Source: an uncultured Pelagibacteraceae bacterium (GTDB lineage Bacteria; Pseudomonadota; Alphaproteobacteria; Pelagibacterales; Pelagibacteraceae). From it: a DNA stretch of 64,000 bases. Shown here piece by piece: positions 51,880 through 63,540 of the stretch. Positions within the stretch are counted from its first letter, which is position 1. Each line of letters starts with the position of its first letter. A program made the position numbers and the translations under genes. The notes under the pieces are model-generated. The model ran no database searches, was not told where the DNA came from, and saw only the letters and a list, made by a program, of their open reading frames with translations. The stretch covers positions 1 to 64,000 of the forward strand of contig CACDSX010000003.1 of NCBI GenBank assembly GCA_902555655.1, read 5' to 3'.

Positions 51880-53171
51880 TGAAAAATATAGTTGTTGTGG
51901 GCTCTCAATGGGGAGACGAAGGAAAAGGTAAAATTGTAGATTGGCTTTCTGAACAAGCTGATGTTGTTATTAGATTTCAAGGTGGTCACAATGCTGGTCA
52001 TACTTTAGTAATTGATGGAATAACATACAAACTCCGATTACTTCCATCTGGAATAGTGAGAAAAAATAAGATTTCTATAATTGGAAATGGAGTGGTTGTT
52101 GATCCCTGGGCATTACTTGAGGAAATCGAGGAAATAAAATCAAAAGGCGTACAAGTAGATATTGATAATTTTATTATTTCTGAGTCTGCAAATTTAATAC
52201 TCCCATTCCATAGAGAAATGGATGAATTAAGAGAAGACGCAGCTGGAAAAGGAAAAATTGGAACAACTAGAAGAGGTATAGGGCCAGCTTATGAGGATAA
52301 AGTAGGAAGAAGATCAATAAGAGTAATGGATTTAAGATCAGAAAACAATCTTGATAAAAGACTAGAGTCAGTTTTATCACACCATAATGCAATTAGAAAA
52401 GGTCTAGGAAAAAAGGTTTTTGAAAAAGATAAATTAAAAAAAGATTTATTGAAAATTGCTCCAGCAATTTTAAAATTCTCTCAACCTGTTTGGTTAAAGA
52501 TTGATCAATTTAAAAAACAAAAAAAGAAAATACTATTTGAAGGAGCCCAAGGTATTTTATTAGATGTAGATCATGGAACTTATCCGTTTGTTACTTCTTC
52601 TAATACAGTTGCTTCTAGTGCCGCAACTGGAACTGGCTGTGGATTAAATACTATAAATTATGTATTAGGAATTACTAAAGCATATACAACAAGAGTGGGT
52701 GAAGGACCTTTCCCCACTGAGCTAAATGACGACATTGGTCAACAGCTTGGAACCAGAGGTAAGGAATTTGGAACAGTTACAAGCCGTAAAAGAAGGTGTG
52801 GTTGGTTTGATGGAGTTTTAGTAAGACAAACTATTAAAATTTCAGGAATTGATGGAATTGCACTCACAAAACTTGATGTTCTAGATGAATTAGATGAAAT
52901 TAAAATGTGTGTTGAATACGATTTGAATGGGGAGAAAATTGACTATTTACCAGCTTCTGTAGAAGATCAGTTAAAGATTAAACCTATTTATAAAACTTTT
53001 CTTGGCTGGAAAACACCAACTAATGGAATTAAAAATATTGAAAATCTTCCTGAAAATGCAAAAAATTATATTTATGCAATTGAAAAGTTTATTGAAACTA
53101 AAATATCAAGCATATCCACTAGTCCTGAACGAGATGATACAATATTGATTGAAAATCCTTTTGAAGTTTAA
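51879..53171 (+). CDS. purA: Adenylosuccinate synthetase
   Basis: [39 protein letters not shown]. Confidence 0.98.
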   Translation: MKNIVVVGSQWGDEGKGKIVDWLSEQADVVIRFQGGHNAGHTLVIDGITYKLRLLPSGIVRKNKISIIGNGVVVDPWALLEEIEEIKSKGVQVDIDNFIISESANLILPFHREMDELREDAAGKGKIGTTRRGIGPAYEDKVGRRSIRVMDLRSENNLDKRLESVLSHHNAIRKGLGKKVFEKDKLKKDLLKIAPAILKFSQPVWLKIDQFKKQKKKILFEGAQGILLDVDHGTYPFVTSSNTVASSAATGTGCGLNTINYVLGITKAYTTRVGEGPFPTELNDDIGQQLGTRGKEFGTVTSRKRRCGWFDGVLVRQTIKISGIDGIALTKLDVLDELDEIKMCVEYDLNGEKIDYLPASVEDQLKIKPIYKTFLGWKTPTNGIKNIENLPENAKNYIYAIEKFIETKISSISTSPERDDTILIENPFEV

Positions 53172-54061
53172 TTTACAGGCAATAAATTTTTAGACTTAGC
53201 TAGAAGCAACATATGTTTTTGAAGTTTCTCGAAAGCTTTATTTTCAATTTGTCTTACTCTTTCACGACTGATTTTATATTTTTTACTTAAATCTTCGAGT
53301 GTTGTTGGGTTATCATTTAGCCTTCGTGAATATAAAATTTCTCTTTCTCTTTCATTTAAAACTTTAATTGAGTTTTTAAGTAAATCTTTTCTCTGTTCCA
53401 TTTCTTCTTGGTGTGAAAATTTCAGGTCATGATCTAATTCTTTGTCTACTAACCAGTCTTGCCATTCATCACCATCCTCACCAACTGGCGCATTGAGTGA
53501 AAATTCTTTTCCAGCCAATCTTCGATTCATTGAAACAACTTCATCTTTATTAACATCGAGTTTATTGGCTATTTCATTTACATGTTCATTTTTTAAATCA
53601 CCTTCTGATTGAGGTGCAATTTGGTTTTTTAATTTTTTTAAATTAAAAAATAATTTTTTTTGAGCACTAGTTGTCCCAATTTTTACTAAGCTCCATGATC
53701 TTAAAATATACTCTTGTATTGATGCCCTTATCCACCACATAGCATAAGTAGCTAATCTGAATCCTTTCTCTGGCTCAAATTTTTTAACTGCTTGCATTAA
53801 ACCTACGTTACCTTCAGATATCATTTCATTAACTGGCAAACCATAACCTTTATAACCCATTGCTATTTTTGCAACTAATCTTAGATGGCTAGTCACTAAT
53901 TTTTCAGCAGCCTTTACGTTTCCATTAGTTTTCCAATTTTTAGCAAGCATATACTCTTCCTCAGCATCTAGCATAGGAAATTTTTTTATTTGTTCTAGGT
54001 ACGTAGAAAGCCCACCCTCATTACCAAGGATTGGAAGATTGTTATTTAAAGTACTATTCAT
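53168..54061 (-). CDS. rpoH: RNA polymerase sigma-32 factor
   Basis: Sigma-70 regions 2 and 4; [57 protein letters not shown] (RpoH box). Confidence 0.95.
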   Translation of the reverse strand: MNSTLNNNLPILGNEGGLSTYLEQIKKFPMLDAEEEYMLAKNWKTNGNVKAAEKLVTSHLRLVAKIAMGYKGYGLPVNEMISEGNVGLMQAVKKFEPEKGFRLATYAMWWIRASIQEYILRSWSLVKIGTTSAQKKLFFNLKKLKNQIAPQSEGDLKNEHVNEIANKLDVNKDEVVSMNRRLAGKEFSLNAPVGEDGDEWQDWLVDKELDHDLKFSHQEEMEQRKDLLKNSIKVLNEREREILYSRRLNDNPTTLEDLSKKYKISRERVRQIENKAFEKLQKHMLLLAKSKNLLPVN

Positions 54062-54100
54062 AGGGATTTATCTAATTAATATTTTATTTTTTTCAATATT

Positions 54101-55081
54101 TTATTTACTCGAATTTCTTAGTATTTTTAAAATTATTTCAAGTTCATGTGGCAAAATTGAGTTAAAAATCATTTCTTCGTTTTTTTTAGGATGAATAAAA
54201 CCAATAGTTTTAGCATGTAGAAACTGCCTATTCAGATTAACAATATTTTTTTCTAAACAAGGATCAATATTTTTAATTTTTTTAAATTTTTTTTTATATT
54301 TATCATCACCTACAATACTGTTTCCCAAATAATTCATGTGCACTCTAATTTGATGAGTTCTTCCAGTTTCTAATCTGCACTCTAATAAACTTAAGGTTGG
54401 AATATTTTTATTCTCAAAAATTTCTATTGTTTTATAATTGGTAATTGCTTTTTTCCCTTTTGTATTACTCACCTCCATCATTTGTCTATTTTTAGAACTT
54501 CTTGTAATTAGAGTTTCAATTTTTCCTTTTGACGGTCTTAGCTTTCCCCAGATTAATAATTGATAAATCCTTGTAATAGAATGTTTACTAAACTGAGCTG
54601 AAAGATTTTCATGAGCTTGATTATTTTTTGCAATTACAACTAAACCAGATGTATTTTTATCTATCCTATGAACTATTCCTGGTCTTAACTCATCTCCGAT
54701 ATTTGATAAAGAATTTTTATCATAATTCATTAAAGCATTAACAATTGTGTTGTCAAAATTACCTGCACCAGGATGCATAACAATTCCCGCAGGTTTATTT
54801 AAAATAATTAAATCTTCATCTTCATAATTGATATCCAATTTATATTTGTAAGGTTTTAGAGAAGTTTTTTTTGGTTCAGGTATTGTTAATTCTAAAATGT
54901 CACCAATCAAGACTTTTTTTGAAGGGTCTTCTAAAATTTTTTCATTTAATTTTAATTTTTTACTCAAAATCAAATTTTTGATTCTAGTTCTACTGATTTC
55001 ATTTTCTTTTTTGTTGATAAAAACATCTACACGAAGGTTTTTATCTATATCTTTAACAATCAAATTTATTTTTTTTTCCAT
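54101..55081 (-). CDS. rluD: RluA/RluD family pseudouridine synthase
   Basis: S4 domain N-term; GIVHRIDKNTSGLVVIAKN; LLECRLETGRTHQIRVHM. Confidence 0.93.
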   Translation of the reverse strand: MEKKINLIVKDIDKNLRVDVFINKKENEISRTRIKNLILSKKLKLNEKILEDPSKKVLIGDILELTIPEPKKTSLKPYKYKLDINYEDEDLIILNKPAGIVMHPGAGNFDNTIVNALMNYDKNSLSNIGDELRPGIVHRIDKNTSGLVVIAKNNQAHENLSAQFSKHSITRIYQLLIWGKLRPSKGKIETLITRSSKNRQMMEVSNTKGKKAITNYKTIEIFENKNIPTLSLLECRLETGRTHQIRVHMNYLGNSIVGDDKYKKKFKKIKNIDPCLEKNIVNLNRQFLHAKTIGFIHPKKNEEMIFNSILPHELEIILKILRNSSK

Positions 55082-55104
55082 AAAATGTTATATTAATATC
55101 ATAT

Positions 55105-55181
55105 GCGCTTGTAGCTCAACTGGATAGAGCGCCTGACTTCGGATCAGGAGGTTCTGGGTTCGACTCCTAGCAGGCGCACCA
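55105..55181 (+). tRNA. tRNA-Arg (TCG), CCA encoded
   Basis: GCGCTTGTAGCTCAACTGGATAGAGCGCCTGACTTCGGATCAGGAGGTTCTGGGTTCGACTCCTAGCAGGCGCACCA; cloverleaf arms, anticodon TCG. Confidence 0.95.
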
Positions 55182-55973
55182 TTATTCACCCATATTTATT
55201 AAAGTCCCCTTAATACGAGCTTTTAAAAAAGAAAAATAAAATAAACAAATTCCAAAAGTTAAATAAACAAGGTTTAAAAAGTAAGCTTGTTTTAAATTCT
55301 CATAATCAACTAAACCATTTAATAAAATATTTCTTGTTTCATCAAAAATATAAACTAATGGCAAACCTTTAGCTACCATTTGAAAGAAATTTGGCAAAAT
55401 TTCTATTGGATAATATATGCAACCTAAAGGAGCCAATAAAAAGAGAGATGACCAAGCAATATTTTCAAATGAAGGACCAAATCTTATAAGTCCAGCACTT
55501 ACAAACAAACCTAATGTTATTCCGAAAATGTATAAACTTAAGAATAATAAAAGCAAAGGAAAACCCAAATTTAAGATTGAAACACCAAACAAGGGTGCTG
55601 TTAAAATAATTGCTGGCACTAGCCCAATCAATGTCCTTATTAAAGCTGTAAAAATTAAAGCAACAATTATTTCTTTGAGTTTTAAGGGAGCTATAAATAA
55701 ATTTGTAAAATTTCTACTCCATATTTCCTCTAAAAATAACATATTAAAACTTATACTCGATCTAAAAAGAATATCGTAAAGGATTGCACATGTGAGAATA
55801 ACTCCAAGAGTATTATTATAATAATCACTATAAATTGAAAAAAACTTTGAAATAAAACCCCAAAGAATTATTTGTATTGTAGGCCAATAAATAAGGTCTA
55901 AAATTCTTGGTAACGAACTTTTAATCAGAAAAAAGTGCCTTAAAAAAAGGCCATACATTTTATTTAGGTTCAT
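55182..55973 (-). CDS. ABC-2 type transporter permease
   Basis: Multi-TM; PTIQIILWGFISKF; FIAPLKLKEIIVALIFTALIRTLIG; paired with ATPase. Confidence 0.8.
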   Translation of the reverse strand: MNLNKMYGLFLRHFFLIKSSLPRILDLIYWPTIQIILWGFISKFFSIYSDYYNNTLGVILTCAILYDILFRSSISFNMLFLEEIWSRNFTNLFIAPLKLKEIIVALIFTALIRTLIGLVPAIILTAPLFGVSILNLGFPLLLLFLSLYIFGITLGLFVSAGLIRFGPSFENIAWSSLFLLAPLGCIYYPIEILPNFFQMVAKGLPLVYIFDETRNILLNGLVDYENLKQAYFLNLVYLTFGICLFYFSFLKARIKGTLINMGE

Positions 55974-56697
55974 GCTCTTCTCTTGTTAATTTTAAAAAAA
56001 CTTCTTCTAAGTTTTTTCTGCCATGTTTTTTAATCAATGCCTTAGGACTGTCTTGATCAATTATAGTTCCATTTTTCATCATTAGAACAGAAGAACACAA
56101 TCTTTCTACTTCAGTCATGTTGTGTGAAGCAAGCAAAATTGAAGATTTTTTTTCTTTTTGATAATTCTCTAAAAAACTTCTAACAAAATCCCCAGTTTCA
56201 GGATCTAAAGACGCAGTTGGTTCATCAAGCAGTAATACTGTTGGATCATTAATTATTGATTTAGCAAGACTCACCCTATTTTTTTGACCAGAAGAAAGCT
56301 CACCGGTAATTTTATAAATTATTTCCTCAAGTCTTAATTTATCAACAAGATATTCAATTTTCGAACTTAAATTCTTAACATCATAAAGTCTACCATATAC
56401 TTCTAGATTTTGTTTAACTGTTAGCTTTTTTGGTAACTCAATATATGGAGAGATAAAATTTAAAGTATTTAATAAATCAACTCTTTTAGTTTCTATTTCA
56501 TATCCGTTTATTAACACTTTTCCTTTTGTAGGCTTTAATAATCCTAAGATCATTCCTATAGTAGTAGTTTTTCCACAGCCATTTGGACCAAGAATTCCAA
56601 GTATTTCATTTTTGTAAATTTTAAAAGAAATATTTTTTACAGCCTCTTTTTTATTATAAAATTTAGACAACTCGATTACTTCAAGTGGAGTATTCAT
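55960..56697 (-). CDS. ABC transporter ATP-binding protein
   Basis: Walker A GPNGCGKTTTIG; GELSSGQKNRVSLAKSIINDPTVLLLDEPTASLDP. Confidence 0.95.
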   Translation of the reverse strand: MNTPLEVIELSKFYNKKEAVKNISFKIYKNEILGILGPNGCGKTTTIGMILGLLKPTKGKVLINGYEIETKRVDLLNTLNFISPYIELPKKLTVKQNLEVYGRLYDVKNLSSKIEYLVDKLRLEEIIYKITGELSSGQKNRVSLAKSIINDPTVLLLDEPTASLDPETGDFVRSFLENYQKEKKSSILLASHNMTEVERLCSSVLMMKNGTIIDQDSPKALIKKHGRKNLEEVFLKLTREEHEPK

Positions 56698-57629
56698 TAA
56701 AATTTCGAAGCTCTTTTTAATCTATCATTTATAGTTTTACCCAAACCTTTGTTTGGAATTTTACTAACAGCAATAGATTTATATTTTTTTTTTTTAATTT
56801 TTCTCAAAGTACTATATAAATTTTTTGCAGCTTCTTTAAGATCACCATTTTTAGATAAAAAATAAAAATTTGGTTTGTTTTGTTTAATTTTTTTAATTGA
56901 TAAATAAGCTTCTTTTTTATTAGTGTTTTTTACATTTAGCCTAATCGGTATTCCAGGTGAATAATGAATCTTTAATTGACCAGGAGAAGAAACTTTTGAA
57001 GAATTATTGCTTATAATAATTTTTTTTTTTAAAATTTTTTGAATAGCTGAAATTTCAAGTCCTCCTAATCTTAATATTTTTGGTTTATTTCTAATATCTA
57101 TTATAGTTGACTCAATACCTATTGATGACTTTCCACCATCAAGTACATATTTTACTTTTTTTCCAAAATCATCTTTTACATCATTAGAACTTACAGCACT
57201 TACTTTTGAAGATGGGTTAGCGCTTGGAGCTGCTAAAGGAAAATCAAGTTTTTTTAATAAATTTCTAGTAACAGAATGTTTTGGAAATCTTACAGCTAAT
57301 GTATTTTTCTTGTTAGTTACAATTTTAGAGATTTTTGAATTTTTTTTTAAATCCAGAATAAATGTGATAGGTCCTGGACAAAATACTCTATAGAGTTTAA
57401 GAAAATCGTTATTGAAGTTACAGTCCTTTTTTAAAATTTGATTGTTTAAATAGTGGACTATAAGAGGATTGTTCTTAGGTCTTTTTTTAATTTTGTATAT
57501 TTTTTTACAAGCTTCATCGGAGTAAGCATTTCCTGCAAGACCATAAACAGTTTCAGTAGGTATGGCCACACACTCGCTTTTTTTTAGGAGTTTTTGAGCT
57601 TTTTTAATATTTGCAAGATTAATTTTCAT
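56697..57629 (-). CDS. L-threonylcarbamoyladenylate synthase (Sua5/YrdC/YwlC family)
   Basis: VAIPTETVYGLAGNAYSDEACKKIYKIKKRPKNNPLIVH; C-terminal Sua5-like region LKIHYSPGIPIRL. Confidence 0.93.
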   Translation of the reverse strand: MKINLANIKKAQKLLKKSECVAIPTETVYGLAGNAYSDEACKKIYKIKKRPKNNPLIVHYLNNQILKKDCNFNNDFLKLYRVFCPGPITFILDLKKNSKISKIVTNKKNTLAVRFPKHSVTRNLLKKLDFPLAAPSANPSSKVSAVSSNDVKDDFGKKVKYVLDGGKSSIGIESTIIDIRNKPKILRLGGLEISAIQKILKKKIIISNNSSKVSSPGQLKIHYSPGIPIRLNVKNTNKKEAYLSIKKIKQNKPNFYFLSKNGDLKEAAKNLYSTLRKIKKKKYKSIAVSKIPNKGLGKTINDRLKRASKF

Positions 57630-57649
57630 GTATTATCTGAGAGTATTAT

Positions 57650-57904
57650 ATGAAAGATAAAAATTTACCAAATGATTATAATTCTTTATCTCTTGAAGAA
57701 TTAACCAAAGAGGCCAATAAGATGATTGAAGATTTAGAAAATCAAAAAAATTTAGAAAATTCTATAGAAAACTATCAAGGTTTAATAAAACTTAATAACA
57801 TCATTGAAAAAAAATTTCAAAAAGATGTTAAGAATATTAACGAAAAAACAAAAGAATATATCTTAAAAATTACCTCTAAAAGAAATGCAAAAAAAACTAA
57901 ATAA
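57650..57904 (+). CDS. xseB: Exodeoxyribonuclease VII small subunit
   Basis: LSLEELTKEANKMIEDLENQKNLENSIENYQGLIKL; precedes ispA/dxs. Confidence 0.8.
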   Translation: MKDKNLPNDYNSLSLEELTKEANKMIEDLENQKNLENSIENYQGLIKLNNIIEKKFQKDVKNINEKTKEYILKITSKRNAKKTK

Positions 57905-58757
57905 GATTGCCAAAGATACAAGTTTTTTTTTAAAAAGATTTATTAAAAAACAGAAAAAATCTGAATTAATTATACCGATGAAATATGGTTTATTCCCAGG
58001 AGGAAAAAAAATTAGATCAAAAATATTGATTGATATTGGGTCAATATTTAAAATTAATTATAAATCATTAATTATTTTAGGTGCAGCAGTTGAATGTATA
58101 CATGCTTATTCATTAATACATGATGATTTACCTTGTATGGATAATGACACAATTAGGAGAGGGAAGCCATCAACTCATATTAAATTTGGAGAGTCTACAG
58201 CGGTACTGGCTGGTAATTCACTCTTAACCATGGCTTTTGAAATTTTAAGTCATAAGGATTTAAATCTTTCTGAAAAAACAAAGATTAATCTGATTAACAA
58301 GATTTCTGAAAGCTCAGGACATCTTGGTATAGCTGGAGGACAATATTTAGACTTAAGCTTTGAACATAAAAAAATTTCCAAAAAAAGAATTGTTGAAATG
58401 GAAATTAAAAAAACAGGAAAACTTTTTAGTTTTTGTTGTGTAGCACCATTAATTATTAAAAAAAGATCTAAACAAGAAATTAATAAATTTGAAAATATTG
58501 GTGCAGATATTGGATTACTATTCCAAGTAGCAGATGATTTGATTGATAATAAAGGAAGTTTATTAGTTGCAGGAAAGAAAACTGGAAAAGACAAAATTAA
58601 AGGAAAAGCAACTCTAATTAGTTTACTAGGATACGAAAATACTATTAAGTATGGTAATAAGTTAATTTTAAAGATAAAAAATAAGATTAAAAAATATGGG
58701 TCAGGATCAAAAAACTTGTCTGAAACATTAGAATATATTTTAAATAGAAAGAAATGA
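57885..58757 (+). CDS. ispA: Polyprenyl synthetase (farnesyl diphosphate synthase)
   Basis: [34 protein letters not shown]. Confidence 0.93.
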   Translation: MQKKLNKIAKDTSFFLKRFIKKQKKSELIIPMKYGLFPGGKKIRSKILIDIGSIFKINYKSLIILGAAVECIHAYSLIHDDLPCMDNDTIRRGKPSTHIKFGESTAVLAGNSLLTMAFEILSHKDLNLSEKTKINLINKISESSGHLGIAGGQYLDLSFEHKKISKKRIVEMEIKKTGKLFSFCCVAPLIIKKRSKQEINKFENIGADIGLLFQVADDLIDNKGSLLVAGKKTGKDKIKGKATLISLLGYENTIKYGNKLILKIKNKIKKYGSGSKNLSETLEYILNRKK

Positions 58758-60667
58758 TAAAAACATACGAATATCTGGATAAAATTAATTTTCCATCAGA
58801 TTTAAAAAAAATATCAGAATCAAAACTTCAAAAGGTAGCTGATGAATTAAGAGAAGAAATGATCGATGCAGTATCAGTAACTGGTGGTCATTTAGGTGCA
58901 AGTCTTGGTGTAGTTGAGCTTACTGTTGCCCTTCATTATATATTTAATACACCTAATGATAAATTAATTTGGGATGTGGGCCATCAATGTTATCCTCATA
59001 AAATTTTAACAGGAAGAAAGGATAAAATTAGAACTCTTAGACAAGGTGGAGGTCTTTCGGGTTTTACAAAAAGACAAGAAAGTGAATATGATCCTTTTGG
59101 TGCTGCACATAGTTCAACTTCAATTTCTTCAGCTTTAGGAATAGCTGAAGCTAATAAGCTTTCAAATAAATCAGATAATGTAATAGCGGTTATAGGAGAT
59201 GGAGCTATCAGTGCGGGCATGGCTTATGAAGCAATGAACAACGCAGGTGCTTCCAAAACTAAAATGATTGTAATTTTAAATGATAACGATATGTCAATTG
59301 CCAGACCTGTAGGTGCAATGGGGACATACTTAGCTAAAATTTTTTCAGGTAAAATTTATTTTAGTCTAAGAGAAACTATTAAACTAATTACATCTGCATT
59401 TTCAAAAAGATTTAGTGCAAAAGCTGGTAAAGCTGAAGATTTACTTAGGTCTGCTGTAACAGGTGGAACTTTGTTCAGTTCCCTGGGTTTTTACTATATT
59501 GGGCCTATAGATGGGCATGATTTAAGTTCTTTATTGCCAATTTTAAGAAATGCAAGAGACTCAAAACATGAGGGTCCAATTTTAATTCACATCAAAACGA
59601 AAAAAGGTAAGGGTTATTCATTTGCTGAAAAAGCTAAAGATAATTATCATGGAGTTACGAAATTTAATGTTGAGACTGGAGAGCAGTCTAAAAGCTTAAG
59701 TAAACTTCCATCATATACCAAAGTATTTGCTAATACTTTGGTTCAACATGCTAAAAAAGACAGTAAAATTGTTGCTATCACTGCAGCGATGCCAGATGGT
59801 ACTGGCCTTGATATTTTCCGTAAAGAATTTCCAAATAGAACTTTTGATGTTGGAATTGCTGAGCAACATGCTGTTACATTTGCAGCTGGTCTAGCTACCG
59901 AAAACTTTAAACCTTACGCAGCAATTTATTCAACATTTTTACAAAGAGCTTATGACCAAGTAGTTCATGATGTAGCGATTCAAAGTTTACCTGTAAGATT
60001 TGCAATCGATAGAGCTGGATTAGTTGGTGCTGATGGACCAACACATGCAGGAAGTTTTGATACAACATATTTGTCAACATTACCAAACTTTGTTGTAATG
60101 GCTGCTAGTGACGAAGCCGAACTAGTTAGAATGATTAATACTTCAACAGAAATAAATGATCAACCTTGCGCATTTAGATACCCAAGAGGCTCCGGACTGG
60201 GATCAGTTTTGCCAAATATAAATGAAAAGATTGAAATTGGTAAATCTAAAATAATCCAAGAGGGAAATAAATTGGCTATTTTAAATTTTGGGGCAAGGCT
60301 TAACGAAACATTAAAGGCAGCTGAAAACTTAAAAAAAAAAGGAATTAACATAACAATTGTAGATGCAAGATTTGCGAAGCCCTTAGATGAAAATTTAATT
60401 TGGCAATTAGCTACTACTCATGAAGCAATTATGACTATTGAGGAGGGTTCTATAGGAGGTTTTGGTTCGCATGTAGTAAATTTTTTATCCAAAAAAGGGT
60501 TGATGGATAATAATTTAAAGTTTAGATCTATGATACTTCCAGATTTTTTTATAGATCAAGACACTCCAGACAATATGTATAAAATTGCAAATTTAGATTC
60601 AGGCTCTATTGAAGAAAAAGTATTAGATGTTTTAAATTCAAATATTATTTTGCAAAAACAAAAATAG
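58754..60667 (+). CDS. dxs: 1-deoxy-D-xylulose-5-phosphate synthase
   Basis: [62 protein letters not shown]. Confidence 0.98.
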   Translation: MIKTYEYLDKINFPSDLKKISESKLQKVADELREEMIDAVSVTGGHLGASLGVVELTVALHYIFNTPNDKLIWDVGHQCYPHKILTGRKDKIRTLRQGGGLSGFTKRQESEYDPFGAAHSSTSISSALGIAEANKLSNKSDNVIAVIGDGAISAGMAYEAMNNAGASKTKMIVILNDNDMSIARPVGAMGTYLAKIFSGKIYFSLRETIKLITSAFSKRFSAKAGKAEDLLRSAVTGGTLFSSLGFYYIGPIDGHDLSSLLPILRNARDSKHEGPILIHIKTKKGKGYSFAEKAKDNYHGVTKFNVETGEQSKSLSKLPSYTKVFANTLVQHAKKDSKIVAITAAMPDGTGLDIFRKEFPNRTFDVGIAEQHAVTFAAGLATENFKPYAAIYSTFLQRAYDQVVHDVAIQSLPVRFAIDRAGLVGADGPTHAGSFDTTYLSTLPNFVVMAASDEAELVRMINTSTEINDQPCAFRYPRGSGLGSVLPNINEKIEIGKSKIIQEGNKLAILNFGARLNETLKAAENLKKKGINITIVDARFAKPLDENLIWQLATTHEAIMTIEEGSIGGFGSHVVNFLSKKGLMDNNLKFRSMILPDFFIDQDTPDNMYKIANLDSGSIEEKVLDVLNSNIILQKQK

Positions 60668-60672
60668 TTTAT

Positions 60673-61755
60673 TTAACCACACTGTGCTTTATTCATTAGG
60701 TAATGATCTAATAAAACACATGAAAGCATAGCTTCACCTACTGGAACTGCTCTAATACCTACACAAGGATCATGTCTACCAGTTACAGATATTGAGGTAT
60801 TTTTTCCAAATTTATTTATTGTTTTTCTGCTTTTTAAAATTGAAGATGTTGGTTTTACAGCAAAAGAAATAATTATTTCTTGCCCAGAAGAGATACCGCC
60901 AAGTATTCCACCTGCGTTGTTTGAACTAAATTTCGCTTTTTTATTTTTTTGTGAAATTTCATCTGAATTTTCTTCACCAGATAATTGAGCAGAATTCATA
61001 CCTGATCCGATATTTACTCCTTTAACTGCGTTTATACTCATCATTGCAGAAGCAATATCAGAGTCTAATTTTGAATAAATAGGCGCACCTAAACCTGCAG
61101 GAACTCCATTTGCTCTTACTTCAATTACTGCTCCACAGGAAGATCCTGATTTCCTAATACTTAATAAATATTTTTCCCATATTTTTAACATTGTTTTATC
61201 TGGGCAAAAAAACGGATTTTTATAAATTATCTTATCATTCCATTTAGTAGTATCACATCCAAGAATACCAAGCTGAGTAACTGCAGCAGAAATCTTAAAT
61301 TTTTTACCTAATTTTTTTTCTAAAACTTTTTTTGCGACAGCACCCGCAGCGACTCTTGCAGCTGTCTCTCTTGCGGAAGATCGCCCTCCACCTCTATAAT
61401 CTCTAATTCCATATTTTTTAAAATAAGTAAAGTCAGCATGTCCAGGTCTAAATTTATCTTTAATATTTTTGTAATCCTTTGACCTCATATCCTCATTGTA
61501 AATTATTAATGATATTGGTGTACCAGTCGTCTTACCTTCAAATACCCCAGATAAAATCTGAACCTTATCACTCTCTTTTCTTTGGGTTGTGAATTTCGAT
61601 TGACCTGGTTTTCTTTTATCTAATTCTTTTTGAATATCTTGTTCTTTTAGCTCAATTAATGGGGGACAACCATCAATTATACAACCAATAGCTGGCCCAT
61701 GAGACTCTCCCCATGTAGTGAAACGAAAAAACTTTCCAAAAGTATTAAATGACAT
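60673..61755 (-). CDS. aroC: Chorismate synthase (start refined to [20 protein letters not shown])
   Basis: [37 protein letters not shown]...[22 protein letters not shown] track upper bound 61797 overlaps pdxH. Confidence 0.97.
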   Translation of the reverse strand: MSFNTFGKFFRFTTWGESHGPAIGCIIDGCPPLIELKEQDIQKELDKRKPGQSKFTTQRKESDKVQILSGVFEGKTTGTPISLIIYNEDMRSKDYKNIKDKFRPGHADFTYFKKYGIRDYRGGGRSSARETAARVAAGAVAKKVLEKKLGKKFKISAAVTQLGILGCDTTKWNDKIIYKNPFFCPDKTMLKIWEKYLLSIRKSGSSCGAVIEVRANGVPAGLGAPIYSKLDSDIASAMMSINAVKGVNIGSGMNSAQLSGEENSDEISQKNKKAKFSSNNAGGILGGISSGQEIIISFAVKPTSSILKSRKTINKFGKNTSISVTGRHDPCVGIRAVPVGEAMLSCVLLDHYLMNKAQCG

Positions 61756-61788
61756 TATCTTTATTGTATAGATTATTTTGTTTAAATT

Positions 61789-62415
61789 ATGAATCAAAAA
61801 AACTCATTAGGGCTGAATAAATGCTTTTTAGATCTTGATGATCCATTTAAATTATTTGAAAAATGGTTTGATGAGGCTAAAAAGAAAGAGATTAATGATC
61901 CCAACGCTTTAGCCTTAGGAACAGCTAGCAAGACTGGCGTCCCATCTGTAAGAATGGTTCTTCTAAAAGGTTTTGATAAAAATGGATTTGTTTTTTATAC
62001 GAATTTGAATAGCCAAAAAGGAAATGAATTAAAAGATAATCCAAATGCAACAATGTGTTTTCATTGGAAAAGTTTATTAAGGCAGATAAGAATTGTTGGC
62101 ACTTTAAAGTTAGTAGACGATAAAACAGCAGACGACTATTATAATACTAGAGCCTACGAAAGTAGAATAGGAGCATGGGCATCTAAACAAAGTAGTATTT
62201 TGAAAAGTAGAGATGAGCTTGTTAATTCTTTGGAAAGTTTTAAAAAGAAATACAATAACAAAGACAAAGTTCCAAGGCCTATCCACTGGTCTGGTTGGAA
62301 TTTAAAACCATCAAGTATTGAATTTTGGTTAGATGGAGATGACAGAATACATGAAAGACTAAAATATTCTTTGGATGAAAATGATAATTGGATTAAAAAT
62401 CTTTTAAGTCCTTAA
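61789..62415 (+). CDS. pdxH: Pyridoxamine 5'-phosphate oxidase
   Basis: [60 protein letters not shown]. Confidence 0.95.
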   Translation: MNQKNSLGLNKCFLDLDDPFKLFEKWFDEAKKKEINDPNALALGTASKTGVPSVRMVLLKGFDKNGFVFYTNLNSQKGNELKDNPNATMCFHWKSLLRQIRIVGTLKLVDDKTADDYYNTRAYESRIGAWASKQSSILKSRDELVNSLESFKKKYNNKDKVPRPIHWSGWNLKPSSIEFWLDGDDRIHERLKYSLDENDNWIKNLLSP

Positions 62416-63437
62416 AAATTTCTTGATAAACTAAATGAGGTTAAATTTTCAAGAATATTTTTTTCCTCACAATCACTAAAAACAGATAATGAGTTTGAAG
62501 CTAAATTAATATAGTGTTGAGCTTTTTGATAACAAGCTTTGATTATGTTATATTTTTTAATTAAAATTAAAGTATAATCTAAATCTTTTTCATCTCTATC
62601 ATTTTTTAAAAAAGCATCTTTAAGTTTTTCTTTTTCTTGATTATTTGCATTTTGAAATAATAAAATAATGGGAAGTGTAACCTTACCTTCATAAAAGTCT
62701 TTACCAATTTTTTTTCCAAATAATTTTAAATCAGAATTATAATCTAGTGTATCGTCAGCAATTTGAAAAGTTAAGCCAAGATTTCTACCGTAAAACTCTA
62801 AAGCCTCTTTTTCTTTCATTTTCATATCTGATAAAATTGCTCCAACTTTTGTGGCAGCTGCAAATAATTCAGCAGTCTTAGAGGATATAATTTTAAGATA
62901 TGTTTCCTCCAACATGTCAACTTCACCTTGATGCTGAAGTTGTAATACTTCTCCTTGAGCTATTTTTGAGGATGTTGATGATAGTAACTTTAGTACTTCC
63001 AAATTTCCATCTTCAACCATCATTTCAAAACATCTGCTTAGTAAATAATCTCCAACCAACACAGATGAGTGATTATCCCAAATTTTGTTTATTGTTTTTT
63101 TTCCTCTTCTTATAGACCCATTATCTATAACATCATCGTGCATTAGAGTTGCAGAATGAATTAATTCAACACAGGCTGCTAAATTAATATCTCTGGTGCC
63201 TTTTGAATAACCACACATTTTTGCAGAACCTAAAGTTAGCAAAGCTCTTAATCTTTTACCACCGGTATCAAGATGATATTCAGTCATCTTTTGAACCAAA
63301 TCAACGTCACTTGATAATTTTAGTTTAATTTTTTCTTCAACTAATAACAATTTATTCTCAACTGAGTTTTTTAGTTGAAAATAAGAATTATTAATTTGGT
63401 TTTTGAGCTGTACTACAGTTCCCATATATGTGAACAA
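62412..63437 (-). CDS. ispB: Long-chain polyprenyl diphosphate synthase (octaprenyl-type)
   Basis: GGKRLRALLTLGSAKM; LIHSATLMHDDVIDNGSIRRGKKTIN; QIADDTLDYN. Confidence 0.93.
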   Translation of the reverse strand: MFTYMGTVVQLKNQINNSYFQLKNSVENKLLLVEEKIKLKLSSDVDLVQKMTEYHLDTGGKRLRALLTLGSAKMCGYSKGTRDINLAACVELIHSATLMHDDVIDNGSIRRGKKTINKIWDNHSSVLVGDYLLSRCFEMMVEDGNLEVLKLLSSTSSKIAQGEVLQLQHQGEVDMLEETYLKIISSKTAELFAAATKVGAILSDMKMKEKEALEFYGRNLGLTFQIADDTLDYNSDLKLFGKKIGKDFYEGKVTLPIILLFQNANNQEKEKLKDAFLKNDRDEKDLDYTLILIKKYNIIKACYQKAQHYINLASNSLSVFSDCEEKNILENLTSFSLSRNF

Positions 63438-63540
63438 ACTAGTATAATAAGTTTATATTTATTACTTATCAATTGACGCACCTAAATCTTCAATTATAAG
63501 GTGTCTTTATATTCAATTAAAAGTTCTATAAAGATTAAAA

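Noticed and set aside
61756-61797. Divergent overlap of aroC and pdxH starts
   Set aside because: The overlap depends on a 14-residue N-terminal extension of aroC; the conserved start [20 protein letters not shown] at 61755 removes it.
63470-63510. Possible hairpin GCACCT...AGGTGT upstream of the S49 peptidase
   Set aside because: Only 5-6 bp stem with a ~15-nt A/T-rich loop and no T run; likely chance.
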